Assembly (NCBI GenBank): GCA_027084135.1
Contig: JALWLO010000074.1
Coordinates: forward strand, 1-47,230
DNA length: 47,230 nucleotides
Source of the DNA: Campylobacterales bacterium
GTDB lineage: Bacteria; Campylobacterota; Campylobacteria; Campylobacterales; QNZT01
Direction of reading: 5' to 3'
Shown piece by piece: positions 24,588 to 34,364 of this stretch (positions are counted from its first letter, which is position 1; each line of letters opens with the position of its first letter). Below the pieces are notes generated by a model that was given only the letters and a program-made list of their open reading frames with translations, ran no database searches and had not been told where the DNA came from. A program made the translations under genes and the position numbers.

Positions 24588-24743
24588 GTTATGCCCACTC
24601 TTTCCATACTCAATGTTTAGTACTAATGTATAGTTAGTACTAAGTGTATCACAAAAAAATTTATCTTTTGGTTTTTAACGCTATAGCGCCCTATTTTCGG
24701 CTCTCTTGCCAGTACAAAATAGTTGATTTTTCCTTAAATTTTA

Positions 24744-24797
24744 TGATATAATTATAAAAAAGTTTGAGTGAGTATCTATAAAGGATATTCACTCAAA
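24744..24797 (+). promoter_or_regulatory. Promoter and 5'-terminal leader hairpin of amrS
   Basis: The extended -10 TGATATAAT (-10 at 24747-24752) predicts a start near 24760. Three bases later TTTGAGTGA (24763-24771) pairs with TCACTCAAA (24789-24797), continued by a G-U pair and TATC/GATA. This makes a 14-bp stem that ends just before the ribosome site AGAGG. It could protect the mRNA 5' end or gate translation. Confidence 0.65.
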
Positions 24798-24807
24798 AGA
24801 GGTCAAT

Positions 24808-25833
24808 ATGCAATACTACAGAAAAGTTAAAGCAAAAGAGAAGATCACCTGCCTCCTGTGTCGCCACTACTGCCAACTAAAGGAGGGACAGGTAGGTGTA
24901 TGCGGCGTCAATAAAAATGCAAACGGGAAACTCAAAAATCTCGTGTACGGACACCCGATCGCACTTCATGTAGATCCCGTGGAGAAAAAACCGCTCTACC
25001 ACCTTTTACCGGGAACGACCGCACTCTCGTTCGGTACGGTGGGTTGTAACTTTAAGTGTCCCTTTTGCCAAAATTGGGATATCTCACAAACTTCCAAAGT
25101 GAATGAAAGCATAGAGGTTAGCCCCGAGCAGATGGTACAGCTTGCACTAGAGAACGGAAGTAGCTCTATCGCTTACACCTATAACGAGCCGACTATCTTC
25201 TATCCTTATGCGAAAGATATCGGCGTGATAGCAAGAGAAAAAGGGCTCAAAAATATCTTTGTAAGTAACGGCTTTGAAACACCCGAGATCATCGAAGATA
25301 TGCCAAGCTGGCTAGATGCGGCAAATATCGACCTAAAGAGTTGGGATGAAGCTTACTATAAAAAGGTGTTAAAAGGCGGACTTGAAGCGATCAAAGATAC
25401 GCTTAGACGCATGGTAGATGCCGGCATCTGGGTAGAGGTAACCACACTGCTGATCGAGGGTGAAAATGATAGCAACGAAGATCTGAAGGCGATGGCGAAC
25501 TTTATCGCAAACGATTTAGGACGCCATGTACCCTGGCACTTAAGCGCTTTTCATCCCGATTATAAGATGAAAGATCATAAGTGGACCGGCATAGAGACAC
25601 TCAAAAGAGCTAGTGATATAGCCAAAAAAGCGGGTCTTTACTATGTCTATATGGGTAATGTTGCGGTACATGGAGATACTTACTGTCCTGATTGCGGCGC
25701 ACTGCTGATAGATAGAGCAGGCTATTCGGTGACCATCAACAACCTCGCAGAGGGTCACTGCTCAAAATGCAACCGCGCGATCGAAGGTATATGGGCATCG
25801 GGTAGCTATATACCGGTTAAATCCAAAATTTAG
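24808..25833 (+). CDS. amrS: AmmeMemoRadiSam-system radical SAM enzyme
   Basis: The 341-aa protein has an N-terminal Cys cluster (CLLCRHYCQLKEGQVGVCGV), the radical SAM motif CNFKCPFCQNWD that holds the 4Fe-4S cluster, and a C-terminal zinc-binding pair CPDCGALL / CSKCNRAIEG. This layout is typical of AmrS, usually linked genetically to AMMECR1 and Memo-like proteins; neither partner is in this window. The enzyme's physiological reaction is not settled to my knowledge. Confidence 0.88.
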   Translation: MQYYRKVKAKEKITCLLCRHYCQLKEGQVGVCGVNKNANGKLKNLVYGHPIALHVDPVEKKPLYHLLPGTTALSFGTVGCNFKCPFCQNWDISQTSKVNESIEVSPEQMVQLALENGSSSIAYTYNEPTIFYPYAKDIGVIAREKGLKNIFVSNGFETPEIIEDMPSWLDAANIDLKSWDEAYYKKVLKGGLEAIKDTLRRMVDAGIWVEVTTLLIEGENDSNEDLKAMANFIANDLGRHVPWHLSAFHPDYKMKDHKWTGIETLKRASDIAKKAGLYYVYMGNVAVHGDTYCPDCGALLIDRAGYSVTINNLAEGHCSKCNRAIEGIWASGSYIPVKSKI

Positions 25834-25987
25834 TTTAAAGTTTCTAAACTCTCTTATCTGTAACTTTTTGTGCTTCTTTCTCACTTTTTTATACAAATAT
25901 CCCACTTTTACAAAAAAGATAAATTTTTTTGACGATTTAGAATTAAACCCACAATTGGGGTTAAATCAAGTATTAAAAGGAGCAATA

Positions 25988-27499
25988 TTGAGCAAGTTCA
26001 ACTCTCATCTAAGAGATCTTTATAACTGGAGTGCGTTTGAAAGCGATGAAACACTTTCTCGGTTTATCGAGGAGAAAAAGTTATCTCCTGAAGATGCCTT
26101 TTACCTAAGAAGAGCCAAAACACTTCTCCATCAGCATATGGATAGAGGCAACAGCAATCTAACAGATGCAACGATCGTTGATAAAGCTATTGTTATCAAA
26201 TCCAAATTTGAACCGATTAAAAACTCACAGACTCCCACTCCGGTAACGCTAGATGAACTGGATGAGATACGATCTCTCAATAAAAAGGCTAGTACGAGTG
26301 ATGAGCATGGAGATAGCTCTCAAGCCGAAACAACACAACTCACAGCTACTACACCTCAAACCTTACAAGAGACAAAAAATGTCGATACACTTGATTCGCC
26401 CACTCCTCCGACGGCAAATCTTGACCCAACTGAAGTTGAAAAACCAAAAGATAAAGGAGAGTATGAGGCTTTGGAGTTTAGAGGCAGTACGAAAGAGTAT
26501 TTCAAGATATGGATCGTCAATGCCTTTTTCACACTAGCAACACTAGGGATCTACTCAGCTTGGGCAAAAGTGAGAACTAACAGATACTTTTACGCCAACA
26601 CATTCTATAAAGATGACGCCTTTGAATATACGGCAAATCCTCTATCCATTCTTAAGGGTAGAGTATTGATAGTACTCTTTTACGGTGCATTTATCTATTC
26701 GGCTCAAGTTTTGCTCAATCCAACCATTGCCCTCTCCATAGCGGCAGTGGCGCTACTTGCTATGCCTTGGATCATCAACAGAGCTATCAAATTTAAACTC
26801 AAGACTGTTAAATATAGAAATGTAAACTTTGCCTACCACAAAGATGCCGGAGAGTTTTATAAATTTTTTACCATTCACACACTTTTAAATATCTTAACAA
26901 TAGGCTTGGCATATCCCTATAGTCTCAATAAATTTAAAGAGTTAGTCGTCTCAAACAGTAGTTATGGTGGTGAGAAATTTAGCTATAGCGGTAAAACGGG
27001 AGAGATGTATGGAAACTATCTACTCGTGATCGCTCACACACTAGTACTAGTCTTTGTATTTGGTGTTATCGTAGGTGCTTCTACCTATATCATGAAGAGA
27101 GTCTCTATGACTTCACCGGATATGATGTGGCTTATGATGATGGGATCGATTGCCATGTCCTACCTCATCTACATTGCTTCACTTACTTATACAAAAGCGA
27201 TCTATGATGCGATCATCCAAAACTACAGTTGGAAAAATAGCTCACTAGGGGGGATAAAATTTAGAACAAACTACAAATCCTCAAAGCTTGGATGGATCTA
27301 CTTTAGCAATCTTGTAGTACTCATCCTCTCACTTGGATTACTCTACCCTTGGACAAAAGTGAGAGTTACAAAGTATAAAACCCAAAACTTTGAGATCAAA
27401 AGCGACGATCTAGATAACTTCGTTGTGACCGCACAAAAAGAGCAATCGGCTGTCGGCGAAGAGTTTGACGACTTTTTTGATATCGATATAGGATTTTGA
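25988..27499 (+). CDS. DUF898 (YjgN-like) multi-pass membrane protein
   Basis: The tracked start at 25868 lies in the leader. I choose the TTG at 25988 (MSKFNSHLRDLYNWSAFESD), preceded by AAAGGAGCAATA, giving 503 aa. An N-terminal helical domain and a Thr/Pro-rich linker of about 100 residues lead to the DUF898 part, which has the repeated motif FRGSTKEYFKIWIVNAFFTLATLGIYSAWAKVR / TNYKSSKLGWIYFSNLVVLILSLGLLYPWTKVR and about six membrane segments. The family is uncharacterised. Its stop overlaps the start of the M48 protease gene (TGATG). The cytosolic extension is unusual for YjgN. Confidence 0.82.
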   Translation: MSKFNSHLRDLYNWSAFESDETLSRFIEEKKLSPEDAFYLRRAKTLLHQHMDRGNSNLTDATIVDKAIVIKSKFEPIKNSQTPTPVTLDELDEIRSLNKKASTSDEHGDSSQAETTQLTATTPQTLQETKNVDTLDSPTPPTANLDPTEVEKPKDKGEYEALEFRGSTKEYFKIWIVNAFFTLATLGIYSAWAKVRTNRYFYANTFYKDDAFEYTANPLSILKGRVLIVLFYGAFIYSAQVLLNPTIALSIAAVALLAMPWIINRAIKFKLKTVKYRNVNFAYHKDAGEFYKFFTIHTLLNILTIGLAYPYSLNKFKELVVSNSSYGGEKFSYSGKTGEMYGNYLLVIAHTLVLVFVFGVIVGASTYIMKRVSMTSPDMMWLMMMGSIAMSYLIYIASLTYTKAIYDAIIQNYSWKNSSLGGIKFRTNYKSSKLGWIYFSNLVVLILSLGLLYPWTKVRVTKYKTQNFEIKSDDLDNFVVTAQKEQSAVGEEFDDFFDIDIGF

Positions 27500-28473
27500 T
27501 GAAAATAGAAGCGGATCTATTTGACGGGAAAAGTTCTCAAAAGACTCCCGTCAAACTTATTTTTTCTCAAAACGGGATCGATATCTCAGTAGATGAGATC
27601 CAAAAGCACTACGACTATTATGAAGTAGAGATCTCTTCTAGAGTGGGAAATACCCCTAGAAAAATCGTTTTTCCTGACGGATTGATAGCAAACTCTTTAG
27701 AAAACGATAAGATCGATGCTGCCCTAAAAGCATTTCAAAACAAAAAAGAGTTCGCCCACATCTTCGAGTCAAAAGGCTCTCTAGTACTCATAAGTTTTAT
27801 CTCCATCATCCTAGTCGCTCTCTTCTTTATCACAAACGGAAGCGATATGGCGGCAAAAGCGATAGCCGATGTCACTCCTCTTAGTATCGAGAAGAAGATA
27901 TCCTCTTCCGTACTCAAGACTCTCGATGAACATCTACTCCGCGAGTCAAACCTCACGCAAGCTCAAAAAGAGGAGATTTTAAAAGTTTTTCAAAGAGTGA
28001 CCAAAAATGACCCGAAATATCACCTACACTTTCGACAAGGCATAGGGGAAAACGCTTTTGCGCTTCCGGGAGGAGATATCGTTATCACCGATGAGATCAT
28101 CAACTTCAGCAAGGGCGATGATGAAATGATCTACGGTATCCTTGCCCATGAGATGGGGCATGTCGAGCATAAACACTCTCTGAAGATGATCATCAAAGCT
28201 TCCGCTATCTCGATCGTTATCGGGTACCTAACCGGCGATGTGTCGGTTTTAACAACCTATGCCGCATCGCTCTTAACTTCAGGATATAGCAGAGATTTTG
28301 AGAGAGAGGCGGATGATTTTGCCAAACAAAGGATGAAAGCCGATCACATTTCACCAACGCATCTGGTAAAATTTTTCAAAGAGATTGAGAAGAAGTATGG
28401 AAAGGGTGGAGACAATAACTTCTTTGCCACCCACCCATCCAATGAAGAGAGGATACAAAACCTACTCAACTAA
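27499..28473 (+). CDS. M48-family membrane-anchored metalloprotease
   Basis: I use the ATG at 27499 that overlaps the DUF898 stop; the tracked start is a TTG one codon earlier. The 324-aa protein has a ~90-aa N-terminal domain, one membrane segment (SLVLISFISIILVALFFI) and a peptidase domain with the zinc motif HEMGHVEHKH and third ligand region FEREADDFA. M48 enzymes such as HtpX or BepA cleave membrane or envelope proteins. Tight coupling to DUF898 suggests that the protease acts on or with that membrane protein. Confidence 0.88.
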   Translation: MKIEADLFDGKSSQKTPVKLIFSQNGIDISVDEIQKHYDYYEVEISSRVGNTPRKIVFPDGLIANSLENDKIDAALKAFQNKKEFAHIFESKGSLVLISFISIILVALFFITNGSDMAAKAIADVTPLSIEKKISSSVLKTLDEHLLRESNLTQAQKEEILKVFQRVTKNDPKYHLHFRQGIGENAFALPGGDIVITDEIINFSKGDDEMIYGILAHEMGHVEHKHSLKMIIKASAISIVIGYLTGDVSVLTTYAASLLTSGYSRDFEREADDFAKQRMKADHISPTHLVKFFKEIEKKYGKGGDNNFFATHPSNEERIQNLLN

Positions 28474-28718
28474 GAGCAGTGTCCGCCACCGCAGCATCCG
28501 CTGTGCTGCTCCCTTTCTCTCTCATTGACCAAGATGGTAAACTCGTTTCCATTTTCCATGAGAGTAAACTCATGCTTCCCACAAAATTTTTCATTCATAT
28601 GGTTTACCATATGTTGGGCACTCATGAGTGCATCATCTTTTGAGTGAAAGCTCACGCCGTTTTCAAAGTCGCTCTTTTTAAAGCAACCACACTCTTTTGT
28701 TACATTTACTTGGTACAT
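28470..28718 (-). CDS. Small Cys/His-rich protein with CCGGGHC tail
   Basis: The 82-aa soluble protein begins MYQVNVTKECGCFKKSDFENG and ends EQHSGCCGGGHCS. It has two Cys near the N-terminus, one in the middle (KFCGKHE) and three at the tail with a His, suggesting metal binding or delivery. I do not recognise a named family. GGAGG precedes the ATG. A perfect 25-bp palindrome of Fur/PerR-like form is 40 bp upstream, so metal- or peroxide-dependent control is likely. Confidence 0.65.
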   Translation of the reverse strand: MYQVNVTKECGCFKKSDFENGVSFHSKDDALMSAQHMVNHMNEKFCGKHEFTLMENGNEFTILVNEREREQHSGCCGGGHCS

Positions 28719-28757
28719 AACCCCTCCTAGATTGATTTAGTACTAAGATAGTAGCAT

Positions 28758-28782
28758 AAATAAGATAAAATTTATCTTATTT
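28758..28782. promoter_or_regulatory. Perfect 25-bp Fur/PerR-like palindrome
   Basis: AAATAAGATAAA, a central A, then its exact reverse complement. The core AGATAAA-n-TTTATCT is the one found at the tpx/DUF4149 promoters. A minus-strand -10-like TACTAT lies at 28748-28753, between the box and the Cys-rich gene. The plus-strand VWA gene starts 83 bp away and has no clear -10 at the matching distance. Confidence 0.65.
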
Positions 28783-28864
28783 GAAAATCTCGCTCTTAAG
28801 TTGAATAAAGTTAAAATAAATTGAGTGTTTTAAACAAACTATTTCATCTAATCTGGAGGCACCT

Positions 28865-30010
28865 ATGAAAGCTTACCTCACTATTATATTTGTACTTATA
28901 TTCTCACTATTTATTGGATGCCAAAGAACAAGTAATAGTCAAGATAGCCATACCCTATCCACCAACTCATACAACCATAGCGGCGGCGAAGTGCTCTTTC
29001 ATATCATCTCCAAAACCAATACACTCAGCGATGAAAACGGCGGTTATAAAGATAGCGGTCACTACAGCATCATCTATCAAGCAAAAAGCAAGCGCTACGA
29101 TATGCCTATTGAAGGGTTGAACAACGATGCGTTCTACACGCTTTATGAAAACGGCAAAAGAGAGGAGGAGACCCTCTATCATGTCGCAGCGGATCCCAAA
29201 AATGTCTCCAATAAGATTCTACTCCTTTTAGATTTTTCAGGCTCTATCGTGAACGACTGCGACAAATCTGACGCTAGTACTAATCCTAGCAATCTATGTT
29301 ATCAGATCGTAAACGCTTCACAAAAATTTATCGATAAGGTGCTTAGCAAAAATCAGAGCATGAGTATCTACTACTTCAACTCCCAAAAGATCATCCTCCC
29401 ACTCTCGAACAATGCCCAGCCTATAAATGATGCCACTCTTTTAAAATCATCACTATCAAAACTCTATGATGCAAACTGGAGAGATGAGCATCTCAAAGGG
29501 TATAGCGGTACCAATCTCTACGGAGCGGTAAGTGACGCCATAGAGGTAGTAAGGAGGTGGTTTCCTGAATTATATGGAAAAGAGGATAAAGTCGATATCG
29601 CCAATAGAAAGCGCTACGACTTTGCAACGCTTGTAATCTTTACCGACGGACACGATAACGCCCATACCACTTCACTGGAGAGCATCTTAAACAAGATAGA
29701 AAAGTTTAGTAAAAATTACTACTACTTTACCATCGGTCTCGGCAGTGATGTCGATAATAGCGCTTTGAAACAGATAGGTAAAGATGGATATTTTCGTGCC
29801 AATGAGATAGAGGAGCTAGACGGAAAGTTTGAAAATCTCGGCGAGAGGATCAGTAGCTTTGCAAACAGCTTTTATAGACTCGACTTCTGCCCTGTGAGTA
29901 AAAATTCGTTAGTACTAAAGGTAAAACTTAATGATGATAGGGGATATTACGGAGAGATGAAGGAGAGGATAGATCTCATCTCCAAAGATTTTAGATGCGA
30001 TCTCTATTAA
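28865..30010 (+). CDS. Lipoprotein with von Willebrand factor A domain
   Basis: The 381-aa protein has a lipoprotein signal (FVLIFSLFIGCQ, lipobox FIGC). The VWA domain begins KILLLLDFSGSIV, giving the MIDAS motif D-x-S-x-S, and continues with YSGTNLYGAV (MIDAS Thr) and VIFTDGHDN (MIDAS Asp), so metal binding is intact. Four Cys, two inside the VWA region (NDCDKSD, NLCYQI) and two near the end, could form disulfides. It is probably a surface or periplasmic ligand-binding protein. Partner unknown. Confidence 0.82.
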   Translation: MKAYLTIIFVLIFSLFIGCQRTSNSQDSHTLSTNSYNHSGGEVLFHIISKTNTLSDENGGYKDSGHYSIIYQAKSKRYDMPIEGLNNDAFYTLYENGKREEETLYHVAADPKNVSNKILLLLDFSGSIVNDCDKSDASTNPSNLCYQIVNASQKFIDKVLSKNQSMSIYYFNSQKIILPLSNNAQPINDATLLKSSLSKLYDANWRDEHLKGYSGTNLYGAVSDAIEVVRRWFPELYGKEDKVDIANRKRYDFATLVIFTDGHDNAHTTSLESILNKIEKFSKNYYYFTIGLGSDVDNSALKQIGKDGYFRANEIEELDGKFENLGERISSFANSFYRLDFCPVSKNSLVLKVKLNDDRGYYGEMKERIDLISKDFRCDLY

Positions 30011-30037
30011 CCTCTATAGAAGTTATCTTCTATAGGG
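30011..30037. terminator. Bidirectional hairpin between VWA and chemoreceptor genes
   Basis: CTATAGAAG-TTAT-CTTCTATAG, a perfect 9-bp stem in the 19-nt gap between convergent genes, overlapping the chemoreceptor stop codon. There is no long T-run. Confidence 0.55.
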
Positions 30038-32057
30038 TAAACTCTGCGACCTTTTTATGAATCTCTTTCACTTTCGTTGACAACTCATTTGAGCTCTCAT
30101 AGATCGTAGCTACTTTCTTAGTATTGTCTTCAGAGAGTTTGTTGCTCTCTTGAAGATCGAGCGCTATTGCTTCAACGCTCTTGGCATTTTTCTCAACACT
30201 TATCGATGATTTTTCTATCTGATTATTTGCCTCATTCATGATGGTATTGATCCACTCCACCTCTTTTAATACCTCTTCGGATACCTCGGTCATAGCTGAG
30301 ATCTCCTCTGCATTTTGATTCATCTCGCTACTGGCTTCTGTGATATTTTGCATGATGACATTGATCGTCGCATTAATTTCAGAGAGAGATTTTTGCGTCC
30401 TCTCTGCCAGTTGTCTCACCTCATCGGCAACGACCGCAAACCCTCTACCGTGTTCTCCCGCTCTTGCCGCCTCTATCGCGGCATTGAGTGCAAGCAAGTT
30501 TGTCTGCTCAGCGATATCGTTGATGACTGAAAGAACATTTTTTACATCGTTAGCATCTTGGCTTAGTTGGTTAATCTTATCCGCCATCTCCATCTCTTTT
30601 TGACTACTCTCTTCAACTCTCTCAACAAGTTTATTAATCGTTTGAGTCGCTTGCTGAAGCGTCTCATAGGCAGCAGCAATCTGCTCTTTGGAGTTTGCCG
30701 CTATCTCTTTTGAGGAGATGAGTTCCTCCTTAATATCTTCACCTTTTTGCGCCATATTTGTGATCACTTTTGACATATCTTTTGAGTTAGCAGCGATCTC
30801 TTTTGACTCCTCTTGCATCTTAGCGGCATTTCTCGTACTCACATCCACAACACTTAGAATATCTCTCATCGTTTCATGGATAGAGACTCTCAGAGAGTTA
30901 TAGGCTGTTGCGATCTCTCTTAGCTCATCATTGGTATTGATCTTTAGATCTTTTGAGAGATCCTTTTTCCTCTCGATCTCTTTTAGCTGACTGACAACTG
31001 AACCGACTGTACCGGTGATGGAGTGATAAAAAGCTTGCGACATGATAAAGAGGAACAGCGCAAAGACACCTACCTCTATCCAAAGTTTTGTTGCTTCCCA
31101 CTTCTTTTTGGCTACTCGATTTGCTAAAAGTTCTTGAAGTTTTACATTTGTAGCGTCATATAACGCACTCGCTTTATTGATAACATCTGTACCTTCGGCA
31201 AATATCGACTCAGATGAGACATCTTGAGAAAAGAGGACATGATCATTGACATCATTGAGAAATTTTTGTGCACTATTCATAAACTCACTCTCTGCCTTAG
31301 ATAGCGCACTTTTGACATTTGGATTTACTTCATAAGATGTTTCATATCCGCTTTGCAATCTTTTGATCATCTCATGTGCATTCGCCTCAAGTCTATCTAG
31401 CTTTAACATCTCTTCTCTTTCTATAGTTCCCTTTGTAGAGATAGTCGCACTGAGTCCCCTCATCTTTCCAAGATACTCCATAATAGTCGGTAACTTATTG
31501 ATACCTGCATCCATCAGATAGAAGCTGTCAAGCTCAGGATCGAGTATGAGATTTGACTCATCTCCTATCTTTACTATCAGATCCAACTCTTTAGATACCA
31601 CATCACTATACCTCTTAAATGCCTCTTTTGCCGGCATATTTAAGGCATTTTCCATCAAGCTATTGAGAGAACTCTCTATCTGTGTAGCAAGTGTATCAAG
31701 ATTGTTTATACCGTTGTCTTTTGCCATCTCAAGATTTGGCTTTAACTCTTTAAGATCTCTTTTGACTTGCTCTTTTAGCGATTGGATTTTCGGCAGTGCA
31801 TTTTTATTGCCACTAAGGTATGTAGCGGTCGTTCCTCTTAATTTTTGCGTATCCATTAAAAGCGTTTTAACAGGTGGAAGCACCTTCGACCCTACATACT
31901 CTTTATTGGCAAAATCGATCGAATGATTGATCCTAATGATATTATTATAGACAAGCAATACGGTATAACTTAAGGCAACCGCACCTATGAGCATAAATTT
32001 TGACCGATATGATAAGTGATTGAGTAGATTTATCAACGGCGAGAGTAAATTTTTCAT
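30030..32057 (-). CDS. Methyl-accepting chemotaxis protein with periplasmic helical sensor
   Basis: The 675-aa protein has TM1 at about residues 20-42, then a ~290-residue periplasmic helical domain. That domain includes [15 protein letters not shown], similar to the Q-x-x-R-G turn of NIT-type nitrate/nitrite sensors. TM2 ([17 protein letters not shown]) is followed by HAMP and a long signalling helix pair with the hairpin tip [39 protein letters not shown]. The ligand is not known. TAGTACTA lies in the region upstream. Confidence 0.92.
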   Translation of the reverse strand: MKNLLSPLINLLNHLSYRSKFMLIGAVALSYTVLLVYNNIIRINHSIDFANKEYVGSKVLPPVKTLLMDTQKLRGTTATYLSGNKNALPKIQSLKEQVKRDLKELKPNLEMAKDNGINNLDTLATQIESSLNSLMENALNMPAKEAFKRYSDVVSKELDLIVKIGDESNLILDPELDSFYLMDAGINKLPTIMEYLGKMRGLSATISTKGTIEREEMLKLDRLEANAHEMIKRLQSGYETSYEVNPNVKSALSKAESEFMNSAQKFLNDVNDHVLFSQDVSSESIFAEGTDVINKASALYDATNVKLQELLANRVAKKKWEATKLWIEVGVFALFLFIMSQAFYHSITGTVGSVVSQLKEIERKKDLSKDLKINTNDELREIATAYNSLRVSIHETMRDILSVVDVSTRNAAKMQEESKEIAANSKDMSKVITNMAQKGEDIKEELISSKEIAANSKEQIAAAYETLQQATQTINKLVERVEESSQKEMEMADKINQLSQDANDVKNVLSVINDIAEQTNLLALNAAIEAARAGEHGRGFAVVADEVRQLAERTQKSLSEINATINVIMQNITEASSEMNQNAEEISAMTEVSEEVLKEVEWINTIMNEANNQIEKSSISVEKNAKSVEAIALDLQESNKLSEDNTKKVATIYESSNELSTKVKEIHKKVAEFTL

Positions 32058-32209
32058 ATTTCATCCTTTCTATCAACAAAAATAGCTTAGTACTAGATCG
32101 GTTTTAAAAAAATTTTTTTTAACTTTGAAACGCTTTTTGAGATATGAAAAACAGGACAATTATTGTTCAAAAATTAAGCAATGAGAAGAGTTGGATTTTC
32201 ATAACATAA

Positions 32210-32233
32210 AATGAGGGAAGAAAAACCTCCCTT
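32210..32233 (-). terminator. Terminator of ilvD
   Basis: Minus strand AAGGGA, a U-rich loop, TCCCT(C) then ATTTTATG. A short stem overlapping the ilvD stop region. Confidence 0.45.
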
Positions 32234-33932
32234 AACACTCCTCTATATCTGTCTTGAGTACCGCGCCGTTGCTTGCGTTTGAGACGAGTATCCTATACTG
32301 TTTGAGCCATGAGCTTTGGAGTGCCTTTTTCTTCGGCGTAAATGACGCTCTCCTCTTTTCCAACTCCTCATCACTAAGTCTAACTTCAAGCTTATAGTTA
32401 TCCACATCGATATCGATGATATCTCCATCTCTAAGCAAACCTATCACGCCCCCTTCAGCCGCTTCAGGACTTACATGACCGATGCTAGCTCCCCTTGTCG
32501 CTCCGCTAAATCGCCCATCTGTGATGAGTGCCACTTTGTCTCCTAGCCCCATACCGGCGATGAGCGAAGTAGGAGCTAGCATCTCTTGCATACCCGGACC
32601 CCCTTTTGGTCCTTCATACCTGATAACCACTACATCTCCCGGCTTCACCTTACCGCCGACTATCCCCTCTATCGCCTCTTGTTGAGAGTCAAAACAGACT
32701 GCCGTTCCACTAAATACTCGCATTTGGGGATCTATTCCCGCCGTTTTCACTACCGCACCCTCTTTGGCTAGATTTCCAAAGAGTATCGCCAATCCTCCGA
32801 CTTGTGAGTAGGGGTTGTCTATCGTATGGATAATAGTCGTATCTTTTATCTCGCTATCCGCTATCCGCTCACCGACTGTTTGCCCCTCTATGGTTGGATT
32901 GTCCAGATGGAGGATCTCTCCTCTTTTACTAATCTCATGCATCACCGCACTCACTCCACCGGCACTATGGATATCCTCCATATGAACCGTACTGAGAGAG
33001 GGAGAGATCTTGGCTATATGAGAGACCTTTTTACTCATCTCGTTGATATCGGCAAGATTAAAATCAACTCCCGCCTCTTTGGCGATCGCAAGCATATGGA
33101 GAACGGTATTTGAGCTTCCACCCATCGCCATATCTACCGCAAAGGCGTTGTGAACCGCCTTTTCATTTAAGATATTTTTGATCTTAAACTTTTCGGTAAG
33201 CTCCTCACTCTTTGCGATCTCACACACTCTTCTAGCCGCCTCTCTGAGTAGCTCCTCTCTCTGTGGGGTTTGCGCGAGGATAGTACCGTTTCCTTTGAGT
33301 GCGATACCCATTGCTTCCATGAGGGTATTCATACTATTTGCGGTAAACATACCGCTACAGCTTCCGCCGCTTGGACACGCTTCACACTCGATCTCCGCAA
33401 GTCTCTCTTTGCTGATATTGCCGGCTTCATACTCACCCACCGCCTCAAAGGCAGTCGCCAAATCTATACTAGTACCGTCGCTTAGCTTCCCGGCTCTCAT
33501 CGGTCCGCCGCTGACAAAAACGGTAGGAACATTAACCCTAAGCGCTCCCATGATCATCCCGGGAGTGATTTTGTCACAATTTGGTATGCAGATCATCGCA
33601 TCGAGTTTATGCGCATTCATCACCGTCTCTATGGAGTTTGCTATGATCTCCCTACTCGGTAATGAGTAGAGCATCCCGTCATGCCCCATCGCGATACCGT
33701 CATCGACTCCGATCGTATTGAACTCAAAAGGAACACAACCGTTTTTTCTGATCTCATCTTTGATAATCTCACTATATTTGTTTAAGAAAAAGTGCCCGGG
33801 TATAATCTCTATAAAGGAATTTGCCACCCCGATAAAGGGCTTGTCAAAATCCTCATCTTTCAGACCCGTAGCTCTAAGCAGACTTCTATGCGGAGTTCTG
33901 TTGTAGCCTTTTTTAACCTCATCACTTCTCAT
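32232..33932 (-). CDS. ilvD: Dihydroxy-acid dehydratase
   Basis: IlvD is the iron-sulfur enzyme that dehydrates dihydroxy acids in valine, leucine and isoleucine synthesis. The 566-aa protein has the cluster ligands in [15 protein letters not shown] and [17 protein letters not shown], and the C-terminal signature [23 protein letters not shown]. Family-typical length. The cluster makes the enzyme sensitive to oxidants. Monocistronic. Confidence 0.97.
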   Translation of the reverse strand: MRSDEVKKGYNRTPHRSLLRATGLKDEDFDKPFIGVANSFIEIIPGHFFLNKYSEIIKDEIRKNGCVPFEFNTIGVDDGIAMGHDGMLYSLPSREIIANSIETVMNAHKLDAMICIPNCDKITPGMIMGALRVNVPTVFVSGGPMRAGKLSDGTSIDLATAFEAVGEYEAGNISKERLAEIECEACPSGGSCSGMFTANSMNTLMEAMGIALKGNGTILAQTPQREELLREAARRVCEIAKSEELTEKFKIKNILNEKAVHNAFAVDMAMGGSSNTVLHMLAIAKEAGVDFNLADINEMSKKVSHIAKISPSLSTVHMEDIHSAGGVSAVMHEISKRGEILHLDNPTIEGQTVGERIADSEIKDTTIIHTIDNPYSQVGGLAILFGNLAKEGAVVKTAGIDPQMRVFSGTAVCFDSQQEAIEGIVGGKVKPGDVVVIRYEGPKGGPGMQEMLAPTSLIAGMGLGDKVALITDGRFSGATRGASIGHVSPEAAEGGVIGLLRDGDIIDIDVDNYKLEVRLSDEELEKRRASFTPKKKALQSSWLKQYRILVSNASNGAVLKTDIEEC

Positions 33933-33963
33933 CTATACTATCCTTAATCATAAATATTTGGGG

Positions 33964-33969
33964 ATTATA
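33964..33969 (-). promoter_or_regulatory. -10 element of ilvD
   Basis: TATAAT (TTTATGTATAATCCCC), 31 nt upstream of the ilvD ATG, which has AAGGAT as ribosome site. Confidence 0.6.
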
Positions 33970-33980
33970 CATAAAAAGGG

Positions 33981-34259
33981 CTAATCATCCTCTTTTTGCT
34001 CTTCTCTTAAAGCCTCCATTTTTGCCTCATAAGCCATCATCTCATACCTTATCTCATCGATCTGCTTTTTGGTGACATTCTCCTCCTGCTGCCAAATCAC
34101 CTCTACATAGCCGCCATATATCTGACCCATATCCTCTATCTTCGCGGCATACTCATCCACATCTAAAGCATACTCGACTCTATCTTGCTCCTCATCTACA
34201 AGCTCAAAATACCACCTTCCCTCCGGGTTTACTTTGATGATTGATACGATTGTTCCCAA
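33981..34259 (-). CDS. Conserved-looking acidic protein, 92 aa, unknown
   Basis: A small soluble protein with beta-rich N-terminus (GTIVSIIKVNPEGRWYFELVDEEQDRVEYALDVDEYAAKIEDMG) and a C-terminal charged helix (IDEIRYEMMAYEAKMEALREEQKEDD), probably a coiled coil. No signal peptide or Cys. I do not recognise the family. It is 48 nt upstream of ilvD and divergent from the next lipoprotein gene. Confidence 0.65.
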   Translation of the reverse strand: MGTIVSIIKVNPEGRWYFELVDEEQDRVEYALDVDEYAAKIEDMGQIYGGYVEVIWQQEENVTKKQIDEIRYEMMAYEAKMEALREEQKEDD

Positions 34260-34318
34260 TACTCATCCTTTTTTAAAATTTGTGCAAAAATTTTTAACAA
34301 AAAGTCAATAACTTTCGC

Positions 34319-34324
34319 TATACT
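34319..34324 (+). promoter_or_regulatory. -10 element of the Ig-like lipoprotein
   Basis: TATACT (TCGCTATACTTCC) on the plus strand, 40 nt upstream of the TTG start. Confidence 0.45.
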
Positions 34325-34364
34325 TCCAACAGATGAATTTTATCAATTTTTCCGGGAGTTTATA

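Noticed and set aside
24618-24642. Tandem TTAGTACTAA as a dedicated operator of the TPR-rnhA operon
   Set aside because: The motif occurs throughout the window, so two nearby copies need not be regulatory.
32085-32130. Sigma28 promoter upstream of the 675-aa chemoreceptor
   Set aside because: A CCGAT-like -10 and CAAAG-like -35 exist, but the spacing is about 21 instead of 15.
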